Assembly: GCF_001440415.1 (NCBI RefSeq)
Contig: NZ_LLYA01000157.1
Span: 1-64,000, forward strand
Direction of reading: 5' to 3'
Length of the DNA: 64,000 bases
From: Bradyrhizobium retamae
Lineage (GTDB): Bacteria > Pseudomonadota > Alphaproteobacteria > Rhizobiales > Xanthobacteraceae
Shown here: in pieces, positions 41,716 through 49,395 of the stretch
Layout: the number at the start of each line of letters is the position of its first letter
Numbering within the stretch: the stretch's first letter is position 1
Notes under the pieces: generated by a model
What the model was told of the DNA's origin: nothing
The model's input: only the letters and a program-made list of their open reading frames with translations
The model's database searches: none
Position numbers and translations under genes: made by a program

Positions 41716-41963
41716 TTGTCCTTCTTGGCCATGCCGCCGAGCCCGGCCATGGTCACGAACATATCCTGGAATCGCTCGGCGATCTTAGGATCGAACGTGA
41801 ACCAACTTTGGATCAGCGATTCCGGCGACACCTTTTCGATGTTGGCCATCACCTGCTGCTGCATCTTGTCCATCACGGCGATCTGCATCGGCGAGACGTC
41901 GGGCAATCCGAAGAACTGACGGGCCTCCAGCGGCGTGCAATCTATTTCCACGTTAACCTTCAT
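41712..41963 (-). CDS. DUF6489 small protein
   Basis: An 83-residue protein matching, by memory, the DUF6489 pattern: MKVNVEIDCTPLEARQFFGL with DVSPMQIAVMDKMQQQ. No function is known for the family. It is translationally coupled to the downstream alpha/beta hydrolase. Start at ATG 41963 with gagcggtc upstream; a longer frame to 42050 is not supported. Confidence 0.8.
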   Translation of the reverse strand: MKVNVEIDCTPLEARQFFGLPDVSPMQIAVMDKMQQQVMANIEKVSPESLIQSWFTFDPKIAERFQDMFVTMAGLGGMAKKDK

Positions 41964-42051
41964 GACCGCTCCTTTTTTCTGCCCTTGGTGCAGTATCGCC
42001 ACGATGACCCGCGTCACGCAAGGACAAGACCCGGTCCCCGGCCCCCTCAAT

Positions 42052-42083
42052 TCCCGATATGGTCAACTCCCGATATGGTCAAC
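42052..42083. repeat. 16-base perfect tandem duplication across the DadA-like stop
   Basis: tcccgatatggtcaac occurs twice head to tail (42052-42067 and 42068-42083). The stop codon of the minus-strand DadA-like gene (42079-42081) is in the second copy, so the gene's last bases are repeated just after its stop. Confidence 0.85.
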
Positions 42084-43332
42084 CAAAGCGTTCGATGGCA
42101 AACGGCCTGACATCGGCAAACGGCGTCTCGCCGGTCATCATTTCGGCCAGCAGGCGGCCGGTCGCGGGTCCGAGCGTCAGGCCGTGGTGCTGGTGGCCGA
42201 AATCGAACCATAGCCCGCCATGGCGGGGAGCCTTGCCGATGACCGGCAGCATATCCGGCAGGCAGGGCCGCGCACCCATCCAGGGCTTGGTGTCCACCGG
42301 TTCGCCGAGCGGGAACAGTCTGTGCGCCCGCGGCAGGGCCCGCTCGACCTGGATCGGTGTTGGTGGTGCATCACGGTGGGCGAACTCGGCGCCGGTCGTG
42401 AGCCGAACGCCGCGGTTCATCGGCGCCAGGAGATAGCCGAGATCGGTGTCCAGTACGGGATGGTTCAAGACCGCGTTGCCACGCGGCTTGAGATGCAAAT
42501 GGTAACCACGCTTGACCTGAAGCGGGATCGAATAGCCGAGTGGCGCCAGGATCTGGTCGGACCACGGCCCCATCGCCACCACCACTTCGCGCGCCGTAAT
42601 GGTGCCTTCCAGCGTCGCCACTCGCCACCGTCCGCCAGCCTGTTCGAGCGTTCGGGCGTCGCCGACCAGATAGCGCCCGCCCTTGCGGCCGAACAGCGCC
42701 GCATAGGCCTTGGCCAACCCACCGGGATCGGGCACAAATCCCGGCGCGGGAAAATGGATCGCGCCGCTGAAATCGCCGGTCAGATGCGGCTCGCGCGCGA
42801 TGATCGCAGGCCGATCCAGCACCTCGCCCACGACGCCATGCCGGCCTGCGCGCTTGAGATCCTGCACCGCATCCGCAAGGGTCGTCTCGGAACGAAACAG
42901 CTTGATCCAGCCGGTCCGCCGCAACAGCTCCGGCACATTGGCTTCCGCAATCAGCGCCTCATGCTCGATCAGACTGCGCTGGATCAGCGGTAACTCGGCC
43001 ATTGCGCTGTGCTGTGCACGCTCCGGTGAGGAGGCGAGAAAATACCGGGCCAGCCACGGCAGGAAGACCGGCAAATCCCTGAAATGGTAACGCACCTGCG
43101 GCGCGCGAAGAAACGCGTAGCGCAGGATCTGGCCCACGTCGCGCGGAAACATATAGGGAAAGACCGAGGCGCATTCGATCAGCCCGCCATTGCCGTAACT
43201 GGTTTCTTCGCCGGCGGTATCATGGCGGTCGATCAGAACCACGTTCCGGCCGCGTTTTTGCAGGTGCAAAGCGGCGCTGACGCCGACCATGCCCGCACCC
43301 AGGACGAGAACGTCGGCCTTCAGTTCCGCCAT
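42079..43332 (-). CDS. DadA-like FAD-dependent amino acid dehydrogenase (DAO family)
   Basis: A 417-residue flavoprotein with the FAD motif VLVLGAGMVGVSAALHL (residues 7-23), an acidic strand end LIDRHDTAGEETSYGNGG, and the C-terminal GLWFDFGHQHHGLTLGPATG typical of D-amino acid dehydrogenases. It oxidises an amino acid to the imino acid; the substrate is uncertain. The gene is divergent from the 14-kb peptide importer array across a 213-base region with a tandem repeat, and so may be co-regulated with it. Confidence 0.87.
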   Translation of the reverse strand: MAELKADVLVLGAGMVGVSAALHLQKRGRNVVLIDRHDTAGEETSYGNGGLIECASVFPYMFPRDVGQILRYAFLRAPQVRYHFRDLPVFLPWLARYFLASSPERAQHSAMAELPLIQRSLIEHEALIAEANVPELLRRTGWIKLFRSETTLADAVQDLKRAGRHGVVGEVLDRPAIIAREPHLTGDFSGAIHFPAPGFVPDPGGLAKAYAALFGRKGGRYLVGDARTLEQAGGRWRVATLEGTITAREVVVAMGPWSDQILAPLGYSIPLQVKRGYHLHLKPRGNAVLNHPVLDTDLGYLLAPMNRGVRLTTGAEFAHRDAPPTPIQVERALPRAHRLFPLGEPVDTKPWMGARPCLPDMLPVIGKAPRHGGLWFDFGHQHHGLTLGPATGRLLAEMMTGETPFADVRPFAIERFG

Positions 43333-43373
43333 CCGGCACTCCGAAAGTTCAATGTAACGTGCTTGCGCATACA

Positions 43374-43420
43374 TCTTAAGGTGAGACTAGTCATTGTCTT
43401 AAAGGTGAGACTAGTCATTG
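43374..43420. promoter_or_regulatory. Tandem near-identical 23/24-base repeat in divergent promoter region
   Basis: tcttaaggtgagactagtca (43374 onward, unit to 43396) is repeated at 43397-43420 with a single inserted A. Each unit contains the perfect 8-base palindrome GACTAGTC. The pair lies between the DadA-like gene start (43332) and the first solute-binding protein (43546), a position typical of an operator array. It could also be a simple duplication. Confidence 0.5.
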
Positions 43421-43545
43421 CCGCACCGCCGCGCAAACCGGCACGCAGTGCGGGATAATGAAGCTTGCGCGGTGGCTGGACTCTGGCAACATGGCTCGGC
43501 AATATCCGGCGGAAATTGCTGATCAAAAGCGGGGAAATCGAACAA

Positions 43546-45135
43546 ATGTCGATACGTCAGACTTTGCTTGCAGCGGCCACGGCTTCCATCCTGGCAATGG
43601 CGCCGGCATCGGCCCAGACCCTGCGCTATGCGAACCAGGGCGACCTCAAATCGCTCGACCCCTATACACTGAACGAAACCACCACCCACGCCCATCTCGG
43701 CCATGCCTATGAGGGTCTGATCGCTCGCGACAAGGACCTGAAAATCGTCCCCGCCCTGGCGGAAAGCTGGGAAACCCCAGAACCGACCCGTTGGCGCTTT
43801 CATCTACGCAAGGGCGTCAAATTCCACAACGGCGACCCCTTCACTGCCGACGATGTCGTTTTCTCGGCAGAGCGCGTTCGTGCCAAGGGCTCGAACCTTC
43901 CCACCCGCATTCCATCCGATGCCAAGGTCGTCAAGGTCGACGACTACACCGTGGATTTCATCCTGACCTCGCCAAATCCCATTCTGCATTCGCAATGGGA
44001 TACCTGGTACATCATGGACAAGAAATGGGCCGAGGCGAACAACTCGATCGCCCCGACTCCAGTGGCCGCAACTTCGCCGAGTTTTGCCTCGCTTAACGCT
44101 AATGGCACCGGTCCCTTCATCATCGAGAGCCATCAGCCCGGGGTGAAAACGGTGTTCAAGCCAAATCCGAACTGGTGGCGCGAGCCCGAGCACAATCTGA
44201 AAGAGATCGTCTTCACGCCGATCGGCTCCGCCGCCACGCGCGTGGCCGCCCTCCTGTCGGGCGAAGTCGATGTCATCGAGCCGGTTCCGATCCAGGATAT
44301 CACACGCGTGGATTCCAGCCCCAACGCCCAGGTGCTGAAGGGACCGGAACTTCGCACCATCTTTCTCGGCATGGACACGCTTCGCGATGAATTGCTGTAT
44401 TCCAACATCAAGGGCAAGAACCCCTTCAAGGACGTTCGCGTTCGCGAGGCCTTCTACAAGGCAATCGATGTCGAGCTGATCAAGACCCGGGTGATGCGCG
44501 GACTTTCCACGCCATCGGCGCTGATGATCGCACCGCAATTATTTGCGCTGTCAAAGGATTTCACGCGGCCGAAAGCCGATCCGGATGCGGCCAAGAAGCT
44601 GCTGGCGGAGGCTGGCTACCCCGACGGTTTCGAAGTCACCCTGGATTGCCCCAACGACCGTTACGTCAATGACGCCCCGATCTGCCAGGCGGTGGTCAGC
44701 ATGCTGGCCAGGATCGGCGTCAAGGTTGACCTCCTCGCGCAACCCAAGGCGCAGTACTTCGCCAAGGTTCTCAAGGCGGGCGGCTATCAGACGTCGTTCT
44801 TTCTGTTGGGCTGGACTCCCGGAACTCTCGATTCCCATAACGTGCTCTACGACGTTATCGGCTGTCGCGACGATCCCAAGAGTTCGCGCGGAGAGAACAA
44901 TCTCAGCGGGTATTGCAACAAGGAAATCGACGCCCTCACCGACAAGATATTGCAGGAAGCCGACACCACCAAGCGCGATCAGTTGATCAAGCGCGCTTAC
45001 CAGATCCTCGACAAGGATTTCGGTTATATCCCGCTGCATCAGCAGGCGCTGGCCTGGGGTGTGTCGAAAAAGGTGAAGCTGACGCAGCGCGCCGACAATC
45101 AGGTTCTGCTGTACTGGGCGACCAAACAGGACTAG
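43546..45135 (+). CDS. Peptide ABC transporter substrate-binding protein 1 (SBP_bac_5)
   Basis: A 529-residue periplasmic binding protein of the DppA/OppA class. Sec signal MSIRQTLLAAATASILAMAP with ASAQ near residue 24. The mature part has LRYANQGDLKSLDPYTLNE and WRFHLRKGVKFHNGDPFTADDVVFS, the family signature. The ATG at 43546 follows a ggggaaat. It is the first gene of the plus-strand array, followed by a hairpin (45152-45182) before the permeases. The ligand is unknown, and neighbouring hydrolases suggest a gamma-glutamyl or modified peptide. Confidence 0.92.
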   Translation: MSIRQTLLAAATASILAMAPASAQTLRYANQGDLKSLDPYTLNETTTHAHLGHAYEGLIARDKDLKIVPALAESWETPEPTRWRFHLRKGVKFHNGDPFTADDVVFSAERVRAKGSNLPTRIPSDAKVVKVDDYTVDFILTSPNPILHSQWDTWYIMDKKWAEANNSIAPTPVAATSPSFASLNANGTGPFIIESHQPGVKTVFKPNPNWWREPEHNLKEIVFTPIGSAATRVAALLSGEVDVIEPVPIQDITRVDSSPNAQVLKGPELRTIFLGMDTLRDELLYSNIKGKNPFKDVRVREAFYKAIDVELIKTRVMRGLSTPSALMIAPQLFALSKDFTRPKADPDAAKKLLAEAGYPDGFEVTLDCPNDRYVNDAPICQAVVSMLARIGVKVDLLAQPKAQYFAKVLKAGGYQTSFFLLGWTPGTLDSHNVLYDVIGCRDDPKSSRGENNLSGYCNKEIDALTDKILQEADTTKRDQLIKRAYQILDKDFGYIPLHQQALAWGVSKKVKLTQRADNQVLLYWATKQD

Positions 45136-45151
45136 TTGGGCGTCAAACGAG

Positions 45152-45182
45152 GTCCCGGCGGCTTGGTGCTTCCGGGACTTTT
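45152..45182 (+). terminator. Hairpin with short U-run between SBP1 and its permease
   Basis: gtcccgg (45152-45158) pairs with ccgggac (45172-45178), followed by tttt (45179-45182). It lies 16 bases after the binding-protein stop and 60 bases before the permease start. It is likely a partial terminator or mRNA 3'-end stabiliser. Confidence 0.6.
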
Positions 45183-45239
45183 CGTTTCCAGGCGACTGCG
45201 ACGTCCGCCGCCGCACCAAGAGAGCAGTGAAAGGAATAC

Positions 45240-46220
45240 ATGCTCGCTTTCACTCTTCGCCGCGCAATCCAGGCCATCGGCGTCATGATCGCAGTCGGCG
45301 TGATCGCGTTCTCGATGTTCCGTTTCGCCGGCGATCCCGTCAACCAGATCGTCTCGTTGGACACGCCGGCCGCCGAACGCGAGGCGGTCCGCAAGTCGCT
45401 CGGGCTCGACGATCCCGTGCCGGTGCAGTTCGCACGCTATTTCGCCAATGCCGCGCAATTCAAGTTCGGGGTCTCCTATCAGTTCCGTCAGCCGGTTTCG
45501 AACCTGTTGATGGAACGAATGCCGGCGACGCTGGAGCTTGCCGCCTGCGCCACCGTTCTCGCCATGGTGTTCGGCATCCTGATGGGGGTCTATTCGGCAC
45601 TGCGGCGCGATACGATTCTGACAAAGTTCTTCCAGGCGGTGTCGCTGATCGGAATCTCGCTGCCGACCTTCCTGATCGGCATCCTCCTGATCTATCTCTT
45701 CTCGGTGACGCTGGGTTGGCTGCCTTCATTCGGCCGCGGCGACGTGGTGCGGATCGGCTGGTGGACCACCGGCCTGCTTACGCTTTCCGGCCTGAAGGCG
45801 CTGATCATGCCATCGATTACGCTTGGCCTGTTCCAGATGACCCTGATCATGCGGCTGGTGCGCGCTGAAATGCTCGAAGTGCTCCGCACCGACTACATCC
45901 GCTTCGCCCGCGCCCGCGGCCTGACCACGCGCGCGATCCATTTCGGCCACGCGCTGAAGAACACGCTGGTTCCCGTCATCACCGTCGCCGGCTTGCAGTT
46001 TGGCTCGGTAATTGCATTTGCCATCATCACCGAAACCGTCTTCCAGTGGCCGGGCATGGGATTGTTGTTCGTGCAGGCCGTGCAAAATGTCGATATCCCG
46101 ATCATGGCCGCCTACCTGCTGATGGTGTCGCTGATCTTCGTTACCATTAATCTGGTGGTCGATATCCTCTACACCGTCGTCGATCCGCGCCTGCGCTCGA
46201 CCATCCGCCGTCCGGCATGA
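45240..46220 (+). CDS. Peptide ABC transporter permease 1 (DppB type)
   Basis: A 326-residue inner-membrane permease. N-terminal RRAIQAIGVMIAVGVIAFSMF segment, EVLRTDYIRFARARGL is the EAA/coupling loop, followed by KNTLVPVITVAGLQFGSVIAF and TETVFQWPGMG. The gene is preceded by gtgaaagga and ends overlapped with the next gene (ATGA). It forms the channel with the DppC-type partner. Confidence 0.93.
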   Translation: MLAFTLRRAIQAIGVMIAVGVIAFSMFRFAGDPVNQIVSLDTPAAEREAVRKSLGLDDPVPVQFARYFANAAQFKFGVSYQFRQPVSNLLMERMPATLELAACATVLAMVFGILMGVYSALRRDTILTKFFQAVSLIGISLPTFLIGILLIYLFSVTLGWLPSFGRGDVVRIGWWTTGLLTLSGLKALIMPSITLGLFQMTLIMRLVRAEMLEVLRTDYIRFARARGLTTRAIHFGHALKNTLVPVITVAGLQFGSVIAFAIITETVFQWPGMGLLFVQAVQNVDIPIMAAYLLMVSLIFVTINLVVDILYTVVDPRLRSTIRRPA

Positions 46221-47203
46221 GTGAGACTGATATGTCTGACGCCGTAGTACCACACCGAATAGAGTCGAGCCCGCAGCGGGCACGCTCCAACGCGAGCTGG
46301 CTGAAGCGCGTGTTCGACAGCGACATCTTCTACTCGTTCCGCCGCTCCCGGATGACGATGGTGGCGGCGGCGGTAACGGTCCTGTTCTTCCTGCTGGCGA
46401 TCTTTGCATCGCAACTGGCGGTGCAGAACCCGTTCGATCCGGCGCAACTGCAATTGATGAATTCGCGGATCTCGCCGCTGTGGACCGCCGAAGGCCAGAG
46501 CCCGTTCCTGCTCGGCACCGATGAACAGGGCCGCGACGTGTTTTCTGCGATCCTTTACGGCTTGCGGATTTCGCTCGTCGTCGGCGTGCTCGGCGTTATC
46601 TTCGCCGGCACGCTCGGGATCACGCTTGGCCTCATTGCAGGCTATGTCGGTGGCGCGGTCGACGGGCTGATCATGCGCATCGCCGACGTGCAGCTCACCT
46701 TCCCGGCCATCCTGATCGCGCTTTTGGTCAACGGCGTCGCCAAATCGGTGTTCAACAACCGGCTCGACGCCGTGAGCACGCTGGCGGTTCTGGTAGTCGC
46801 GATCGGTCTCAGTTTCTGGGTGCAATATGCCCGCACCGTGCGCGGCTCGGTCATGGTTGAGAAGAACAAGGACTATGTCGCGGCCGCGCAACTGATCGGC
46901 CTTCCCGCGCCGAAGATCATGCTACGCCACGTGCTGCCCAACACCATGGGCCCGATTCTCGTGATTGCGACCATCAACCTCGCGCTCGCCATCATCACCG
47001 AGGCAACGCTGTCGTTCCTGGGCGCCGGCATGCCCGACACCATGCCCTCGCTCGGCACGCTGATCCGGATCGGCAACAACTATCTGTTCGCCGGCGAATG
47101 GTGGATCGTCGCCTTTCCCGGCATCGCGCTGGCGGGGCTGATCCTCTCCATCAACCTGCTCGGCGACTGGCTGCGCGACGCGCTCAATCCGAAACTCCGA
47201 TGA
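46217..47203 (+). CDS. Peptide ABC transporter permease 1 (DppC type)
   Basis: A 328-residue permease with an N-terminal cytoplasmic extension of about 45 residues, then LLGTDEQGRDVFSAILYG and the EAA-loop VEKNKDYVAAAQLIGLPAPKIMLRHVLPN. Starts inside the DppB-type stop codon (ATGA) and its own stop overlaps the next ATPase (47200-47203). An in-frame ATG six residues in (46232) is a possible alternative. Confidence 0.92.
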   Translation: MSETDMSDAVVPHRIESSPQRARSNASWLKRVFDSDIFYSFRRSRMTMVAAAVTVLFFLLAIFASQLAVQNPFDPAQLQLMNSRISPLWTAEGQSPFLLGTDEQGRDVFSAILYGLRISLVVGVLGVIFAGTLGITLGLIAGYVGGAVDGLIMRIADVQLTFPAILIALLVNGVAKSVFNNRLDAVSTLAVLVVAIGLSFWVQYARTVRGSVMVEKNKDYVAAAQLIGLPAPKIMLRHVLPNTMGPILVIATINLALAIITEATLSFLGAGMPDTMPSLGTLIRIGNNYLFAGEWWIVAFPGIALAGLILSINLLGDWLRDALNPKLR

Positions 47204-48198
47204 CCGTTCCCGTCCTCTCCGTGCGTAACCTCGAGGTGGAATTCATCACCCGCCGCAGCACGCTGCGCGCGATCAACGGCGTTTCCTTCGACATCGCCAA
47301 GGGCGAAGTGCTCGGCGTGGTCGGCGAATCCGGCGCCGGCAAATCGGTCACGGGACTAGCCGTGATCGGGCTGATCGATCCTCCCGGCCGCATTTCGGGC
47401 GGCGAGATCTATCTGTCGGGAACGCGGATCGATCATCTGCCGCCGGAAGAAATCCGCCGTATCCGGGGCAAACGGATCGGGATGATCTTTCAGGATCCGC
47501 TGACAAGCCTCAATCCGCTCTACCGGATCGGCGACCAGATCGTAGAGACTATCCGAACCCACATGAATCTGTCGGAGACCGCTGCGCGCAAGCGCGCCAT
47601 CGATCTCTTGGCTGAGGTCGGCATCCCCGCGCCGGACAAACGCATCGACGCCTATCCGCACGAATTCTCCGGCGGCATGCGCCAGCGTGTCGTGATTGCG
47701 CTGGCGATCTGTGCCGAGCCGGAACTGATCATCGCCGACGAGCCGACCACAGCGCTCGACGTTTCCGTGCAGGCGCAGATCATCTCGCTGATCAAGCGTC
47801 TCGGGCGCGACCACGGCACGGCGGTGATGCTGGTCACCCACGATATGGGCGTGATCGCCGAGACTTCCGACCGGGTTGCGGTGATGTATTCGGGCCGGAT
47901 CGCCGAGATCGGCCCGGTGCAGGATGTGGTGCAGAACCCGCTGCACCCCTACGCCAGGGGCCTGATGGGCGCGATCCCGACGCTCGCGGGCGAAGACAAG
48001 CGGCTGGTGCAAATTCCCGGCTCGATGCCGCGGCTGTCGGCGATCCCGCCGGGCTGCTCGTTCAATCCGCGTTGCGCCTTTGCATTCGACCGTTGCCGCG
48101 TCGATCGGCCGGAGCCGCTCAAGCACGGTTCGCAAGCTGTGGCCTGCCATCTCTTCGACACCGCGCCCCATGAAGCGGCGAAGGAGACCGCGGCATGA
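47200..48198 (+). CDS. Peptide ABC transporter ATP-binding protein 1 (DppD type)
   Basis: A 332-residue ATPase: Walker A GESGAGKSVTG, the FSGGMRQRV signature, and Walker B LIIADEPTTALD, followed by the oligopeptide-specific C-terminal domain with PPGCSFNPRCAFAFDRC (Cys-rich, likely Fe-S or zinc). The start at 47200 overlaps the preceding permease (ATGA). Confidence 0.93.
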   Translation: MTVPVLSVRNLEVEFITRRSTLRAINGVSFDIAKGEVLGVVGESGAGKSVTGLAVIGLIDPPGRISGGEIYLSGTRIDHLPPEEIRRIRGKRIGMIFQDPLTSLNPLYRIGDQIVETIRTHMNLSETAARKRAIDLLAEVGIPAPDKRIDAYPHEFSGGMRQRVVIALAICAEPELIIADEPTTALDVSVQAQIISLIKRLGRDHGTAVMLVTHDMGVIAETSDRVAVMYSGRIAEIGPVQDVVQNPLHPYARGLMGAIPTLAGEDKRLVQIPGSMPRLSAIPPGCSFNPRCAFAFDRCRVDRPEPLKHGSQAVACHLFDTAPHEAAKETAA

Positions 48199-49193
48199 GC
48201 CCGCCCTTTGTCGATGTGAGGAATTTGCGCCGCGTGTTCGACGTCTCAAAGCCGTGGCTCAACCGCGTGCTGGAAGGCGGCCGTCCCGAATTCCTGAAAG
48301 CCGTCGACGGCGTGACGTTCGACATCAGGAAGGGCGAGACTTTTGCTCTCGTCGGGGAATCCGGCTCGGGAAAGACCACCGTGGCACGTATGGTCGTGGG
48401 ACTTCTGCCGCCGACTTCGGGCGAAGTCATCATCGACCACGTCTCGATGACGAATGCCAGGCAGGCGCAGGCACGGCAGCGGCTGCGCCGCCGGATCCAG
48501 ATGATTTTTCAGGACCCCTACGCGAGCCTCAATCCCCGCTTCCGGGTCGATGCCATCGTCTCCGAGCCTATCCGCGCCTTCGACCTGATCCAGGGCGAGC
48601 GCGATATCCGCCTGCGCGTCGGCGAATTGTTGAATCTCGTGGGCCTGCATCCCGACGACGGGCTAAAATATCCGCATGAATTCTCCGGCGGGCAGCGCCA
48701 GCGCATCGCGATTGCTCGCGCGCTGGCGTCAAATGCCGAATTCATTGTTTGCGACGAGCCGACCTCGGCGCTCGATGTCTCGGTGCAGGCACAGATCCTC
48801 AATCTGATGCGCGACCTGCAGGACAAATTCGGCCTGACCTATCTCCTCATCAGCCATAACCTCGCCGTGGTCCGCCACATGGCGACGCGCATCGGCGTGA
48901 TGTATCTCGGCCGTATTGTTGAAATCGCCGAGGGCCGCGAATTGTTCGCCAATCCGCGGATGCCCTACACCAAAATGCTGCTCGGCGCGGTTCCTGATCT
49001 CGCGATGTCCGGCCGGCAACGCATTCCGGTCAAGGGCGAGATCCCGAATCCGATCGACCCGCCACCCGGCTGCGCCTTCAACCCGCGCTGTCCGCTCGCC
49101 TTCGATCTGTGCCGGCGGCAAGCGCCCGAGCTGATCAACGGGGTTGCCTGCCACGCCGTCAACCAACCGGTTGAGGCTGCCGCCGCGGTATGA
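48195..49193 (+). CDS. Peptide ABC transporter ATP-binding protein 1 (DppF type)
   Basis: A 332-residue second ATPase: Walker A GESGSGKTTVA, signature EFSGGQRQRIAIA, Walker B FIVCDEPTSALD, and the C-terminal PPGCAFNPRCPLAFDLC Cys motif. Starts by ATGA overlap with the D-type gene. Completes the first five-gene importer. A 202-base gap with a palindromic repeat then precedes the GGT-like gene. Confidence 0.93.
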   Translation: MSPPFVDVRNLRRVFDVSKPWLNRVLEGGRPEFLKAVDGVTFDIRKGETFALVGESGSGKTTVARMVVGLLPPTSGEVIIDHVSMTNARQAQARQRLRRRIQMIFQDPYASLNPRFRVDAIVSEPIRAFDLIQGERDIRLRVGELLNLVGLHPDDGLKYPHEFSGGQRQRIAIARALASNAEFIVCDEPTSALDVSVQAQILNLMRDLQDKFGLTYLLISHNLAVVRHMATRIGVMYLGRIVEIAEGRELFANPRMPYTKMLLGAVPDLAMSGRQRIPVKGEIPNPIDPPPGCAFNPRCPLAFDLCRRQAPELINGVACHAVNQPVEAAAAV

Positions 49194-49267
49194 TCACGGA
49201 GATGGGTGCAATGCGTGGCATCCCAGCAGTTGGCATCCAGCCTCGCCTGTGGTCAAGTGCGCGCACT

Positions 49268-49367
49268 AGAGCATGCTTCAACTGAGTTGAAGCATCCTCG
49301 TCGATCATCTTCTTGTTTGAGCATGATCTTTTCGGAAAACCGGTGTCCACTTTTCCGGATCATGCTC
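49268..49367. repeat. Palindromic repeat (gagcatgatc...gatcatgctc type)
   Basis: Two successive palindromes: gcatgcttcaactgagttga with its tail agcatcc, and gagcatgatcttttcggaaa mirrored by ttttccggatcatgctc. The second is a widespread rhizobial element. It divides the array between the first importer and the GGT-like gene, ending 29 bases before the GGT start. Confidence 0.7.
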
Positions 49368-49395
49368 CAGGATACCAGCACGGCATTGGATTCCA

